A DNA stretch of 64,000 nt from Nocardia blacklockiae. GTDB lineage: Bacteria; Actinomycetota; Actinomycetes; Mycobacteriales; Mycobacteriaceae. Location of the stretch: NCBI RefSeq assembly GCF_015477355.1, contig NZ_JADLRJ010000002.1, positions 744,001 to 808,000 on the forward strand. Direction: 5' to 3'. The position numbers and the translations under genes are program-made. The notes under the pieces are model-generated. The model saw only the letters and a program-made list of their open reading frames with translations, did not search any database and was not told the origin of the DNA. Below are positions 37,897 to 45,187 of this stretch, one piece after another. Each line of letters opens with the position of its first letter. Positions within the stretch are counted from its first letter, which is position 1.

Positions 37897-38541
37897 TCAG
37901 GCGGGCATCGGGCGGGCGCGGTCGGTGGCGAGCAGAACCGCGACGCCGCCCAGCAGCGTGCCGGTGACCCAGCGCTGCGCCCGCACCCACAGCGGGCGGC
38001 CGCCGAGGAAGGCGGCGATCGCGCCGGAGCCCAGCACGATCAGGCCGTTCACCAGCAGGGCCACCGCGATCTGCACGCCGCCCAGGCACAGGCTCTGCAA
38101 CCACACCCGCCCGTGCTCGGGCGTGACGAACTGCGGGATCAGCGCCATGTACATGATCGCGATCTTGGGGTTGAGCAGGTTGGTCAGCAGGCCCATCGCG
38201 AACAGCCGCCGCGTCGGGTCGGCGGGCAGGTCGGCGGGCGTGAACGCCGATATGCCGCCGGGCCGCAACGTCTTCCACGCCAGCCAGCCGAGATAGGCCG
38301 CGCCCGCCAGCTTCACCGCCAGGTACAGCCCCGGCACCACCGCGAACACGGCCGTGAGCCCCGCCGCGATCGCCGCCAGGTACACCAGGAACCCGCACGC
38401 GACCCCGGCCAGCGACACGAACCCGGCGCGCCGCCCCTGCGACACCGTGCGCGACACCAGATACACCATGTTCGGCCCGGGCGTCAGCACCAGCCCGAGC
38501 GCCGCCACCGCCACACCGATCACCGCGGTCGTCTCGATCAT
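37897..38541 (-). CDS. LysE family transporter
   Basis: This 214-residue, six-helix exporter has LTPGPNMVYLVSRTVSQGRRAG, AGAAYLGWLAWKTLRPGG and LLTNLLNPKIAIMYMALIPQFV. The motif NPK and the spacing are those of the RhtB/LysE family. It likely exports amino acids or homoserine lactone-like compounds. ATG 38541 is chosen over the upstream ATG 38559 because the family begins close to the first helix. It lies downstream of aroG on the same strand, separated by the 52-bp repeat block. Confidence 0.88.
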   Translation of the reverse strand: MIETTAVIGVAVAALGLVLTPGPNMVYLVSRTVSQGRRAGFVSLAGVACGFLVYLAAIAAGLTAVFAVVPGLYLAVKLAGAAYLGWLAWKTLRPGGISAFTPADLPADPTRRLFAMGLLTNLLNPKIAIMYMALIPQFVTPEHGRVWLQSLCLGGVQIAVALLVNGLIVLGSGAIAAFLGGRPLWVRAQRWVTGTLLGGVAVLLATDRARPMPA

Positions 38542-38612
38542 GCCGCTATGCTCGCGCACCCACCGCCGAGTCGTCGCGAGCCAGTTCGCAACCGCTGGAC
38601 CCCATACGGTGC

Positions 38613-38850
38613 GCTTCGATTTCGCGACCGCTCAACCGCGCCGGGTAGCCACGGCCACTCAGCCGCTTCGATTGCGCGACCGCTCAACCGCGCCAGGTCG
38701 CCACGGCCACTCAGCCGCTTCGATTGCGCGACGCCTCAGCCGCGCCAGGTCGCCACGGCCACTCAGCCGCTTCGATTGCGCGACCACTCAACCGCGCCAG
38801 GTCGCCACGGCCACTCAACCGCTTCGATTGCGCGACGCCTCAGCCGCGCC
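38613..38850. repeat. 52-bp minisatellite, about 4.6 copies
   Basis: Units begin with GCTTCGATT at 38613, 38665, 38717, 38769 and 38821, exactly 52 bases apart, with a few substitutions per copy. The last unit runs through the stop codon of the DAHP synthase gene (38840-38842). Internal units contain the same CCTCAGCCGCGCC that marks the gene end, so the array seems to have grown from it. There are no spacers, hence not CRISPR. Confidence 0.95.
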
Positions 38851-39943
38851 GAGTCTCGACGGCGGCGGCGAGGCGGTCGAGCTGGGCGGCGGTGGTCTCC
38901 CAGTCCAGGCAGGCGTCGGTGATGGACTGGCCGTAGGCCAGGTCGGCGGCGCGGCCGAGGGTGAGGTCCTGGCGGCCGGCGACCAGGAAGCTCTCCATCA
39001 TGAGGCCGACGACGCTGCGGTCGCCCGCCGCGAGCCGCGCGGCGATGTCGGTGACCACGTCGACCTGCCTGTTGTGGTCCTTGTTGCTGTTGCCGTGGCT
39101 GGCGTCGACCACCACACGCTGCGGCAGTGCCGCCTTGTCCAGGCGCGCGCAGGTCTCGGCGACCGAGGCGGCGTCGTAGTTGGTGCCCGCGCTGCCGCCG
39201 CGCAGGATCACGTGGCAGTCCGGGTTCCCGACGGTGCGGATCAGCGCGGAGCGACCGTCCAGGTCGGTGCCGGGGAACACGTGGCTGGCCCCGGCCGCGC
39301 GCACACCGTCGACGGCCACCTGCACGTCGCCGTCGGTGCCGTTCTTGATGCCGACCGGCATGGACAGCGCGCTGGCCAGCTGGCGGTGCACCTGGCTGGC
39401 GGCGGTGCGGGCGCCGATCGCGCCGTAGGACACCAGGTCCGCGATGTACTGCGGGGTGATCGGATCGAGGAATTCGCAGGCGACCGGCAGCCCGAGCGCG
39501 GTGATGTCGACCAGCAGCCGCCGGCCCAGCCCCAGCCCGGTGTTGATGTCGAACGTCCCGTCCAGGTGCGGATCGTTGATCAGGCCCTTCCACCCCAGCG
39601 TGGTCCGCGGCTTCTCGAAGTACACCCGCATCACGACGTGCAGCCGGTCCGACAGCTCGGCGGCCTTGGCGGCCAGGCGCCGCGCGTAGTCCAGCGCGGC
39701 CGCCGGATCGTGCACCGAACACGGCCCGACGACGACCATCAGGCGGTCGTCGACGCCGTTGAGCACATCGACGGTGGCGGCGCGGCCCGCGCGCACGGTC
39801 TCGGCGAGCGCCGCGTCGATCTTGTGGTCACGCCGCACGTCGGCGGGCGACAGCAGCGGGCTGATGCTCAGCGTGCGCTGGTCGTCCAGATCCGCGGTCT
39901 CCGCGGGTTTCGACTGCGCGTCGGCATCGGCTGCGATCGTCAT
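38840..39943 (-). CDS. aroG: 3-deoxy-7-phosphoheptulonate (DAHP) synthase, class I
   Basis: This 367-residue enzyme condenses PEP and erythrose 4-phosphate, the first step of aromatic amino-acid synthesis. Class I (AroA-I beta/alpha barrel) motifs: VVVGPCSVHDP, MRVYFEKPRTTLGWKGLIND, ARTAASQVHRQLAS, VDASHGNSNKDHNRQ and GLMMESFLVAGRQ. The N-terminal arm (1-40) is the usual effector-sensing extension of the AroFGH type. The ATG at 39943 has AAAAGGA about eight bases upstream. Upstream lies a leader peptide with Tyr-Phe-Trp-Phe, pointing to attenuation by aromatic amino-acid supply. The gene end overlaps a 52-bp minisatellite. Confidence 0.94.
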   Translation of the reverse strand: MTIAADADAQSKPAETADLDDQRTLSISPLLSPADVRRDHKIDAALAETVRAGRAATVDVLNGVDDRLMVVVGPCSVHDPAAALDYARRLAAKAAELSDRLHVVMRVYFEKPRTTLGWKGLINDPHLDGTFDINTGLGLGRRLLVDITALGLPVACEFLDPITPQYIADLVSYGAIGARTAASQVHRQLASALSMPVGIKNGTDGDVQVAVDGVRAAGASHVFPGTDLDGRSALIRTVGNPDCHVILRGGSAGTNYDAASVAETCARLDKAALPQRVVVDASHGNSNKDHNRQVDVVTDIAARLAAGDRSVVGLMMESFLVAGRQDLTLGRAADLAYGQSITDACLDWETTAAQLDRLAAAVETRRG

Positions 39944-40024
39944 CGTGGGTTCCTTTTCTCAGGCCGACCCACGGAGAAGATTCCCGTTACGCCGGTCTGT
40001 CATCCGGCTCGGGGTGGGAGAAGG

Positions 40025-40090
40025 TCAGCGCGATTCACCGACCGACCCACCCAGGGCCGGCTCGATAAACCAGAAATACACGCGCTGCAC
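40025..40090 (-). CDS. Aromatic leader peptide of aroG
   Basis: A 21-codon frame from GTG 40090 reads MQRVYFWFIEPALGGSVGES-R and stops 81 bases before aroG. All three aromatic amino acids stand in one block, Tyr-Phe-Trp-Phe at positions 5-8, the expected design of a ribosome-stalling sensor for DAHP synthase. A consensus-like promoter ends 7 bases before the GTG, so the transcript is probably leaderless and is translated from its first base. Downstream, the 9-mer GTGGGTCGG occurs both inside the leader (40042-40050) and near the aroG ribosome site (39964-39972). CCCACCC between them (40012-40018) can pair with either. Confidence 0.8.
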   Translation of the reverse strand: MQRVYFWFIEPALGGSVGESR

Positions 40091-40097
40091 GGAGGCG

Positions 40098-40126
40098 ACT
40101 GTACCAGGAGGTATCGCCGGTTTGAA
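40098..40126 (-). promoter_or_regulatory. Promoter of the aroG leader
   Basis: On the minus strand TTCAAA (40121-40126) and TACAGT (40098-40103) are 17 bases apart. The -10 hexamer ends seven bases before the GTG of the leader peptide, typical of leaderless actinobacterial transcripts. Confidence 0.65.
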
Positions 40127-40229
40127 CAGTCGGCGATTCGCCGTGCGAGCCGACACACCGAGGGTTCGACCGCACGCGAGCCCGGCGCGGAGCGGAAACT
40201 CCTGCGCCGGGCTCGTTTTCGCGCGGTGC

Positions 40230-40703
40230 TCAGCCGAACATGCCGGGCTCGTAGCTGCCCGCCGGGGTGCCCGCGATCACATTGAGGCGGTTGTAGGCGT
40301 TGATCACCGCGATCGCCGAGACGAGCGCGCCGATCTGCTCGTCGTCGTAGTGCTTGCGCACCTGCGCCCAGGTCTCCTCGGAGACACCGTGGTGCGCGTC
40401 GGCGATGCGGGTGCCCTCCTCGGCGAGCGCCAGCGCGGCCCGCTCGGCCTCGGTGAACACGGTGGCCTCGCGCCACGCGGCGACCAGGTTCAGCCGCACC
40501 GACGTCTCGCCCGCGGCCGCCGCGTCCTTGGTGTGCATGTCGGTGCAGAAGCCGCAGCCGTTGATCTGGCTGGCGCGGATCTTGACCAGTTCGTAGGTCG
40601 CCGGGGGCAGGCCGGACTGGCCGATGACCTGTCCGGCATTGGTGAGGCGCTTGGTGAACTTCGCGGCGATCTCGTTGGCGAAGAGGTTGATTCGGGGTTC
40701 CAT
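40230..40703 (-). CDS. AhpD/carboxymuconolactone decarboxylase family protein
   Basis: This 157-residue all-helical protein has the redox motif INGCGFCTDMHTKDA (CxxC-x3-H) of the AhpD-like branch. In AhpD this centre gives peroxidase or reductant function. The carboxymuconolactone decarboxylase activity itself is unlikely with this motif. The ATG at 40703 gives MEPRINLFANEIAAKF. It lies between the SDR gene and the aroG leader promoter on the same strand, possibly as an independent unit. A protective role against peroxides is inference. Confidence 0.87.
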   Translation of the reverse strand: MEPRINLFANEIAAKFTKRLTNAGQVIGQSGLPPATYELVKIRASQINGCGFCTDMHTKDAAAAGETSVRLNLVAAWREATVFTEAERAALALAEEGTRIADAHHGVSEETWAQVRKHYDDEQIGALVSAIAVINAYNRLNVIAGTPAGSYEPGMFG

Positions 40704-40771
40704 CGCTGTCTCCTGAGCTCGGGCCGCGGGGTGCGGCGTCGTATATCAGGAGGACGACGTGGCGATCGGGG

Positions 40772-40806
40772 GTGTGACACGGGGTCGGCCATGACCCGCG
40801 TCACAC
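40772..40806. terminator. Hairpin between SDR gene and AhpD-like gene
   Basis: GTGTGAC (40772-40778) pairs with GTCACAC (40800-40806). The inner CGGGGTC and GACCCG add another five to six pairs around GGCCAT. It starts 10 bases after the SDR stop, so a terminator for that gene is likely; an operator is possible. Confidence 0.55.
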
Positions 40807-40815
40807 GCGCCGGGA

Positions 40816-41697
40816 TCAGCGACGGGAGAACGGATAGGTGACCTTCGTCAGCTGTTCGGACAACTCCCACAGGCGACGGGCGGTGACCTCGTCCCGGGAG
40901 GCGGCCGAGGAACCGCAGGGCCCGGGATGGCCGCGCAGCCCGCGCAGTCCGGTGGGCCCGTAGAACCCGCCCGGCTCGACATCGGCGGTGGCCGCGAAAA
41001 GCGATCCCAGCGCGCCCATTTCCGCGCTCTGCGCCAGAATGCGGTTGCCCAGCGCCATGATCCGGTCCAGGAAGGACTCGGTGTGCGACTGGAGTTCCGT
41101 TGCGGCATAACCCGGATGGGCCGCCACCGACAGCTTGGCCGAGCCGGCCGCGGTGAGGCGGCGCTGCAGTTCGTAGGCGAACATCAGATTCGCCAGTTTG
41201 GACTGCCCGTACGCCTGCCAGCGCTCGTACCGGCGGCGCTCCCAGTTCGGGTCCTCCAAATCGATCCGGCCGATGACGTGCGCCCCGCTCGACACCGTGA
41301 CGACCCGGTCGGCGATCTTGTCGAGCAGCAGGCCGGTGAGCGCGAAGTGTCCGAGATGGTTTGTGCCGAACTGCATTTCGAAGCCCTCGGCGGTGCGCCG
41401 CAGCGGCAGCGCCATCACGCCGGCGTTGTTGATCAGCACGTCGGCGCGCTCGATCGAGTCGGCGAACTGCCGCACCGAGGCGAGGTCGGCCAGGTCCAGG
41501 CGGCGCACCTGGGTCCGATCGCCGATCTCGTTCGCCACCGCGCGCGCCTTCACCTCGTCGCGGCAGGCCATGATCACCTGCGCCCCCGCGGCGGCCAGCG
41601 CCCGCGTCGTCACGGCGCCGAGCCCGCTGTTGGCGCCGGTGACGATGAACGTGCGGCCGCTTTGATCGGGGATGTCGGAAGTGTCCCAACCAGTCAC
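40816..41697 (-). CDS. Short-chain dehydrogenase/reductase
   Basis: This 293-residue NAD(P)-dependent oxidoreductase of the retinol-dehydrogenase-like SDR group has TGANSGLG (cofactor loop, about 18-25), ADVLINNAGVMALP, the catalytic Ser in VVTVSSGAH and YGQSKLANLMFAYEL with the Tyr-x3-Lys pair. ACRDEVKAR after strand 2 suggests NADP use. The substrate is unknown. The GTG at 41697 gives TGWDTSDIPDQSGRT. It is divergent from the siderophore ligase gene. Confidence 0.88.
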   Translation of the reverse strand: MTGWDTSDIPDQSGRTFIVTGANSGLGAVTTRALAAAGAQVIMACRDEVKARAVANEIGDRTQVRRLDLADLASVRQFADSIERADVLINNAGVMALPLRRTAEGFEMQFGTNHLGHFALTGLLLDKIADRVVTVSSGAHVIGRIDLEDPNWERRRYERWQAYGQSKLANLMFAYELQRRLTAAGSAKLSVAAHPGYAATELQSHTESFLDRIMALGNRILAQSAEMGALGSLFAATADVEPGGFYGPTGLRGLRGHPGPCGSSAASRDEVTARRLWELSEQLTKVTYPFSRR

Positions 41698-41784
41698 GTG
41701 GTCGAGTCTAGAGCGGCGGAGCGCCCCCGTCTCGTGCCTCGGGGAACGGCCGACCGCCCGAGCCACACCACACCGGCCGGTGAG

Positions 41785-41803
41785 ATAGGGTTGCCTAACC
41801 TAT
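41785..41803. promoter_or_regulatory. IdeR/DtxR iron box upstream of salicyl-AMP ligase
   Basis: ATAGGGTTGCCTAACCTAT is a 19-base near-palindrome (7 of 9 arm positions) close to the IdeR consensus TTAGGTTAGGCTAACCTAA. It ends 27 bases before the ligase start, a position for iron-dependent repression. Confidence 0.85.
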
Positions 41804-41830
41804 ATCTGACATGAGCGTGAGGCAGTACCC

Positions 41831-43447
41831 ATGACAGCGACACCCACCACCCGCAGCGATCGCGACGGCTTCGTGCCGATCCCCGCCGAGTTCGCCGACG
41901 CCTACCGCGCCGCCGGGTACTGGGCGGGTCGCACCCTGGGCGAGCTGCTCCGGGACGCGGCGCGGCGGTGGCCGCAGCGGCCCGCGCTGCACACCGAGTC
42001 CGGCGCCCGCACCTACGCCGAGCTGGACGCCGACGCCGACCGGATGGCGTACGGCCTTGTCGCGCTGGGCATCACGCCCGGCGACCGAGTGGTCGTGCAG
42101 CTGCCCAACGTGCCCGAATTCGCCACGGTGCTGTTCGGCCTGCTGCGGGCCGGGGCGATCCCGGTGCTGACCCTGCCCGCGCATCGCCGCGCCGAGATCG
42201 AGCACCTGGCCGAGCTGTCCGGCGCCGTGGCGTACGTCATCGCCGACCGCGCGGGCGATTTCGACTACCGCGAGCTGGCGGACGAGGTCGCCGAGCGGGT
42301 CGCGACGCTGCGCCACGTCCTGGTGCTGGGCGATCCGGGGCGGTTCACCGAGCTGAGTTCGATTCCGCGCGAGAGCGGTTCGCTGCCCGAGGTCGACCCG
42401 GCCGACATCGCGGTGATGCTGGTGTCCGGCGGCACCACCGGCCTGCCCAAGCTGATCGCGCGCACCCACGACGACTACGAGTACAACGCCCGCGCCTCCG
42501 CCGAGATCTGCGAATTCGGTCCCGAGGACGTCTATCTCGCGAGTCTGCCCGCGGCGCACAACTTTCCGCTGGCCTGCCCGGGTCTGCTCGGCACCGTCGC
42601 CACCGGCGGCTCGATCGCGTTCCTCGCCGACCCGAGCCCGGAGAGCGCCTTCGCCGCGATCGAGAAGTACCGCGTGACGGTGACGGCCGTCGTTCCCCCG
42701 CTGGCGCAGCTGTGGTGCGCCGCGACGGAATGGGAGCCGGCCGATCTGTCGTCGCTGCGGCTGCTGCAGGTCGGCGGCGCGAAGCTGGCGGAGGTGAACG
42801 CCCGCGACGTCGAGCCGGCGCTGGGCACGCGGTTGCAGCAGGTGTTCGGGATGGCCGAGGGCCTGATCAACTACACCCGCCTCGACGACGACATCGAACT
42901 GATCTGCACCACCCAGGGCCGCCCGCTGTCGCCCGCCGACGAGGTGCGCGTCGTCGACGGCGAGGGCAACGACGTGGCGCCGGGCGAGGAGGGCGAGCTG
43001 CTCACCCGCGGCCCGTACACCCTGCGCGGCTATTACCGTGCGCCCGAACACAATGCGCGCGCCTTCACGCCCGACGGCTACTACCGCAGCGGCGACCTGG
43101 TCCGGGTCCTGCCCAGCGGCCACCTCGTCGTCTCCGGCCGGATCAAGGACGTGATCAACCGCGGCGGCGAGAACGTCTCGTGCGACGAGCTCGAGGAGAA
43201 TCTGCTCGCCCACCCCGCGGTCCGGCACGCGGCGGCCGTCGGCCTGCCCGATCCCGCCCTCGGCGAGAAGGTCTGCGTCGTACTGGTTGTCGACGGTGAG
43301 CTGCCCACCCTGGCCGAGATCAAGCAGTTCCTCACCGACCGCGGCCTGGCGACCTACAAACTCCCCGACGTCCTGCGCCAGGCCGACACCCTCCCGGTCA
43401 CCGCGGTCGGCAAGATCGACAAGAAGGCCTTGCGCGCCCAGGGCTGA
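41831..43447 (+). CDS. mbtA: Salicyl-AMP ligase of siderophore synthesis (MbtA/DhbE family)
   Basis: This 538-residue aryl-acid adenylation enzyme activates salicylate (or 2,3-dihydroxybenzoate) with ATP for loading onto an aryl carrier protein. Core motifs: MLVSGGTTGLPKLIARTH (A3), VFGMAEGLINYTRLDD (A5), YYRSGDLVR (A7), VSGRIKDVINRGGENV (A8) and AVGKIDKKALR with the catalytic Lys (A10). The specificity stretch AAHNFPLACPG carries Cys where DHB-activating DhbE/EntE has Ser, which favours salicylate. It has an IdeR box upstream and a convergent salicylate synthase gene downstream. In Nocardia the product would be a nocobactin-type siderophore. The NRPS genes are not in this window. Confidence 0.9.
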   Translation: MTATPTTRSDRDGFVPIPAEFADAYRAAGYWAGRTLGELLRDAARRWPQRPALHTESGARTYAELDADADRMAYGLVALGITPGDRVVVQLPNVPEFATVLFGLLRAGAIPVLTLPAHRRAEIEHLAELSGAVAYVIADRAGDFDYRELADEVAERVATLRHVLVLGDPGRFTELSSIPRESGSLPEVDPADIAVMLVSGGTTGLPKLIARTHDDYEYNARASAEICEFGPEDVYLASLPAAHNFPLACPGLLGTVATGGSIAFLADPSPESAFAAIEKYRVTVTAVVPPLAQLWCAATEWEPADLSSLRLLQVGGAKLAEVNARDVEPALGTRLQQVFGMAEGLINYTRLDDDIELICTTQGRPLSPADEVRVVDGEGNDVAPGEEGELLTRGPYTLRGYYRAPEHNARAFTPDGYYRSGDLVRVLPSGHLVVSGRIKDVINRGGENVSCDELEENLLAHPAVRHAAAVGLPDPALGEKVCVVLVVDGELPTLAEIKQFLTDRGLATYKLPDVLRQADTLPVTAVGKIDKKALRAQG

Positions 43448-43610
43448 GGTGCGGGGGCGGCACGGCAACTGCCCTCGCCCACCGGCACGACAACGGCTGC
43501 CGCGCACCGGCACGACAAACGCCCTCCTCCCCGCAAACGGCAACGGCCCTCGCTTACCAACACGGCAACGGCGCGTGCCGCCCGCATGACAAGAACGTTC
43601 CTCCCGGGGA
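43448..43610. repeat. Degenerate GGCACGACAACGGC repeats
   Basis: The 160 bases between the ligase stop and the terminator hold about six imperfect copies of a CGGCACGACAACGGC-like unit (for example at about 43460, 43478, 43506, 43533 and 43558). There is no credible ORF. They may be eroded copies of a small repeat. Confidence 0.5.
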
Positions 43611-43656
43611 CGCGGCACAGCCCCCCGCCCGCTGTCGGGCGAGGGGCTGTGCCGCG
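43611..43656. terminator. Bidirectional terminator in the siderophore pair
   Basis: CGCGGCACAGCCCC and its complement GGGGCTGTGCCGCG form a perfect 14-bp stem that continues through CGCCC/GGGCG with one unpaired base around a short loop. It stands between convergent mbtA-like and mbtI-like genes, ten bases from the latter's stop. Confidence 0.88.
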
Positions 43657-43665
43657 CAGGGCCGC

Positions 43666-45027
43666 TCAGGCCTCGACCACGTAAGGCGCTATGCTGCCGA
43701 GCTTTTCGCAGGTCTCCTCGAATTCCCGGTCGGGGCGGGACTGGCCGACGATGCCGGCGCCCGCGCGCAGCCAGGCGCCCTCGGTGGTCTGGTAGACCGC
43801 CCGCAGCACCAGCGTGGCCTCCAGCGCGCCGGTCGGCGAGACCACCACCACCGCACCGGAATACAGTCCGCGCGGGTCGTGGTCGAGCCGGAACACCGCG
43901 TCCACGCCGGCCTGCTTGGGGATGCCGGACGCGGTCACGGACGGGAACAGCTTCTCCAGCGCGTCCCAGGAGGATCGGCCGACGTCGAGCTGCCCGCGCA
44001 CGGTGGAGGCCAGGTGCTGCACGCTGCCGCGCTCGCGCACCGCCATGAAGTCCGACACCGCGGTGCTGCCCGGCGCGGCGACCGCGGCGATCTCGGCGAA
44101 CGAGGTCTGCACCGAGATCGCGTGCTCCACGATCTCCTTGGGGTCGGCGACCAGGTCGGCGCGGGCCGCCCGGTCGGCCTCCGCGCCGCGACCGAAAGCC
44201 CTTGTCCCGGCGAGCGGTTCGGTGGTCACCACGCGCGCGCCGTCCACGGCCGCCACCAGTTCGGGACTGAAGCCGGCGGCTTCCAGGCCACCGAGGCGCA
44301 GCAGGAACGACCGGGCGGGGGTGTTGTGCGCGCGGCCGAGCCGGTAGGTGGCGGGCACGTCCACCACGAACGGCAGATCGACCTTTCGCGACAGGATCAC
44401 CTTCTGGTAGTCGCCTTTTCGGATCTCCGCGATCGCCTCGGCCACCCGGTCCCGGTAGGCCGTCGGGTCGATGGTGATGTCCGCCGGGCGCGGCCGCGGC
44501 AGCGCGGTGCCCTGCGCGGCCGCGATCAGCTCGTGGATGTCGGCGGTCTCGCGGGGCGTCGCGCCGGACACCCGCACCCCGGACGTGTCGATGCGCACCT
44601 CGATGCGGGGAATCATCAGGTGCGCCAGCGAGGTTCGCTCGGGCAGGTGCGCGGTGGCGCCGAGCGACCACGCGCAGAACTCGAACCCGATCCAGCCGTA
44701 GGCATTGCGGCCGGCCAGCGGCAGCGCGGCCAGCGCGCGGTCGATCACCTCCGCCGGGCGGCCCGCCCACGGGGTCGCCGTGGATCGTCCGTCCCAGTCG
44801 ATCCGTAACTCACCGGCGTCGAGTTCGACGCTGCCGATGGGGTCGGCCGCGAACACCCATTCGCCGGGGCGCTCGTAGACGACGTACTCGCCGAAACGAT
44901 CCGCGCCGGCCAGTGCCGCCACCGCGGCGGCCGGATCGGTGACATGTTCGTCCCGGCGTGCCGCGGTCGGTGTCTCCCCCGGACCATCCCCATAGCCGAT
45001 CAGTACTCGCTCGTCCGTGGTGGGCAC
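43666..45027 (-). CDS. mbtI: Salicylate synthase (MbtI/Irp9 family)
   Basis: This 453-residue chorismate-utilising enzyme makes salicylate from chorismate via isochorismate, feeding the adjacent ligase. Signature parts: IRKGDYQKVILSRKVDLPF, EPLAGTRAFGRGAE with the catalytic GTRAFG loop, DLVADPKEIVEHAISV, VQHLASTVRGQLD, LFPSVTASGIPKQAGVD (Thr-Ala-Ser-Gly-Ile-Pro-Lys) and GAWLRAGAGIVGQSRPDREFEET (Mg-binding Glu). The GTG at 45027 gives PTTDERVLIGYGDGPGE. Two IdeR-like boxes lie directly upstream. Nocardia counterparts are named in the nbt system; I use the mycobacterial symbol. Confidence 0.93.
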   Translation of the reverse strand: MPTTDERVLIGYGDGPGETPTAARRDEHVTDPAAAVAALAGADRFGEYVVYERPGEWVFAADPIGSVELDAGELRIDWDGRSTATPWAGRPAEVIDRALAALPLAGRNAYGWIGFEFCAWSLGATAHLPERTSLAHLMIPRIEVRIDTSGVRVSGATPRETADIHELIAAAQGTALPRPRPADITIDPTAYRDRVAEAIAEIRKGDYQKVILSRKVDLPFVVDVPATYRLGRAHNTPARSFLLRLGGLEAAGFSPELVAAVDGARVVTTEPLAGTRAFGRGAEADRAARADLVADPKEIVEHAISVQTSFAEIAAVAAPGSTAVSDFMAVRERGSVQHLASTVRGQLDVGRSSWDALEKLFPSVTASGIPKQAGVDAVFRLDHDPRGLYSGAVVVVSPTGALEATLVLRAVYQTTEGAWLRAGAGIVGQSRPDREFEETCEKLGSIAPYVVEA

Positions 45028-45035
45028 CGTTCCTC

Positions 45036-45054
45036 CAAGGTTATGCTTACCTAA
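45036..45054. promoter_or_regulatory. IdeR iron box 1 in the mbtI-plsB intergenic region
   Basis: CAAGGTTATGCTTACCTAA matches the 19-base IdeR consensus at 15 positions. It lies nine bases upstream of the salicylate synthase start, so iron-loaded repressor would cover the start region. Confidence 0.85.
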
Positions 45055-45064
45055 CTCTAAGGGG

Positions 45065-45083
45065 TGAGGTTAGCATTACCTGG
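45065..45083. promoter_or_regulatory. IdeR iron box 2 in the mbtI-plsB intergenic region
   Basis: TGAGGTTAGCATTACCTGG carries AGGTTAG-C-ATTACCT, 12 of 19 consensus positions and a good dyad core. It is 29 bases from box 1 (start to start) and about 105 bases before the divergent plsB start, so it could serve either gene. Confidence 0.75.
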
Positions 45084-45187
45084 CTCGGATGCGCTTGTGC
45101 CGGAGCGCACACTCTCCGCGCCAACCTCCTGCGCGAAACGCTCGAACCGGGCTTCAATGGGGAGCGTCACCTGATGAAGGGCTCCGC

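Noticed and set aside
38613-38850. CRISPR array
   Set aside because: Repeats are directly adjacent at a 52-base period with no unique spacers and no cas genes near.
40772-40806. CRP site GTGTGAC...GTCACAC
   Set aside because: The half sites are 21 bases apart instead of a few bases, and the inner part also pairs, so it is a hairpin and not a CRP operator.
41795-44770. A 991-codon minus-strand open frame
   Set aside because: It is the antisense of the salicyl-AMP ligase and a shifted frame of salicylate synthase; both true genes have full motif sets.
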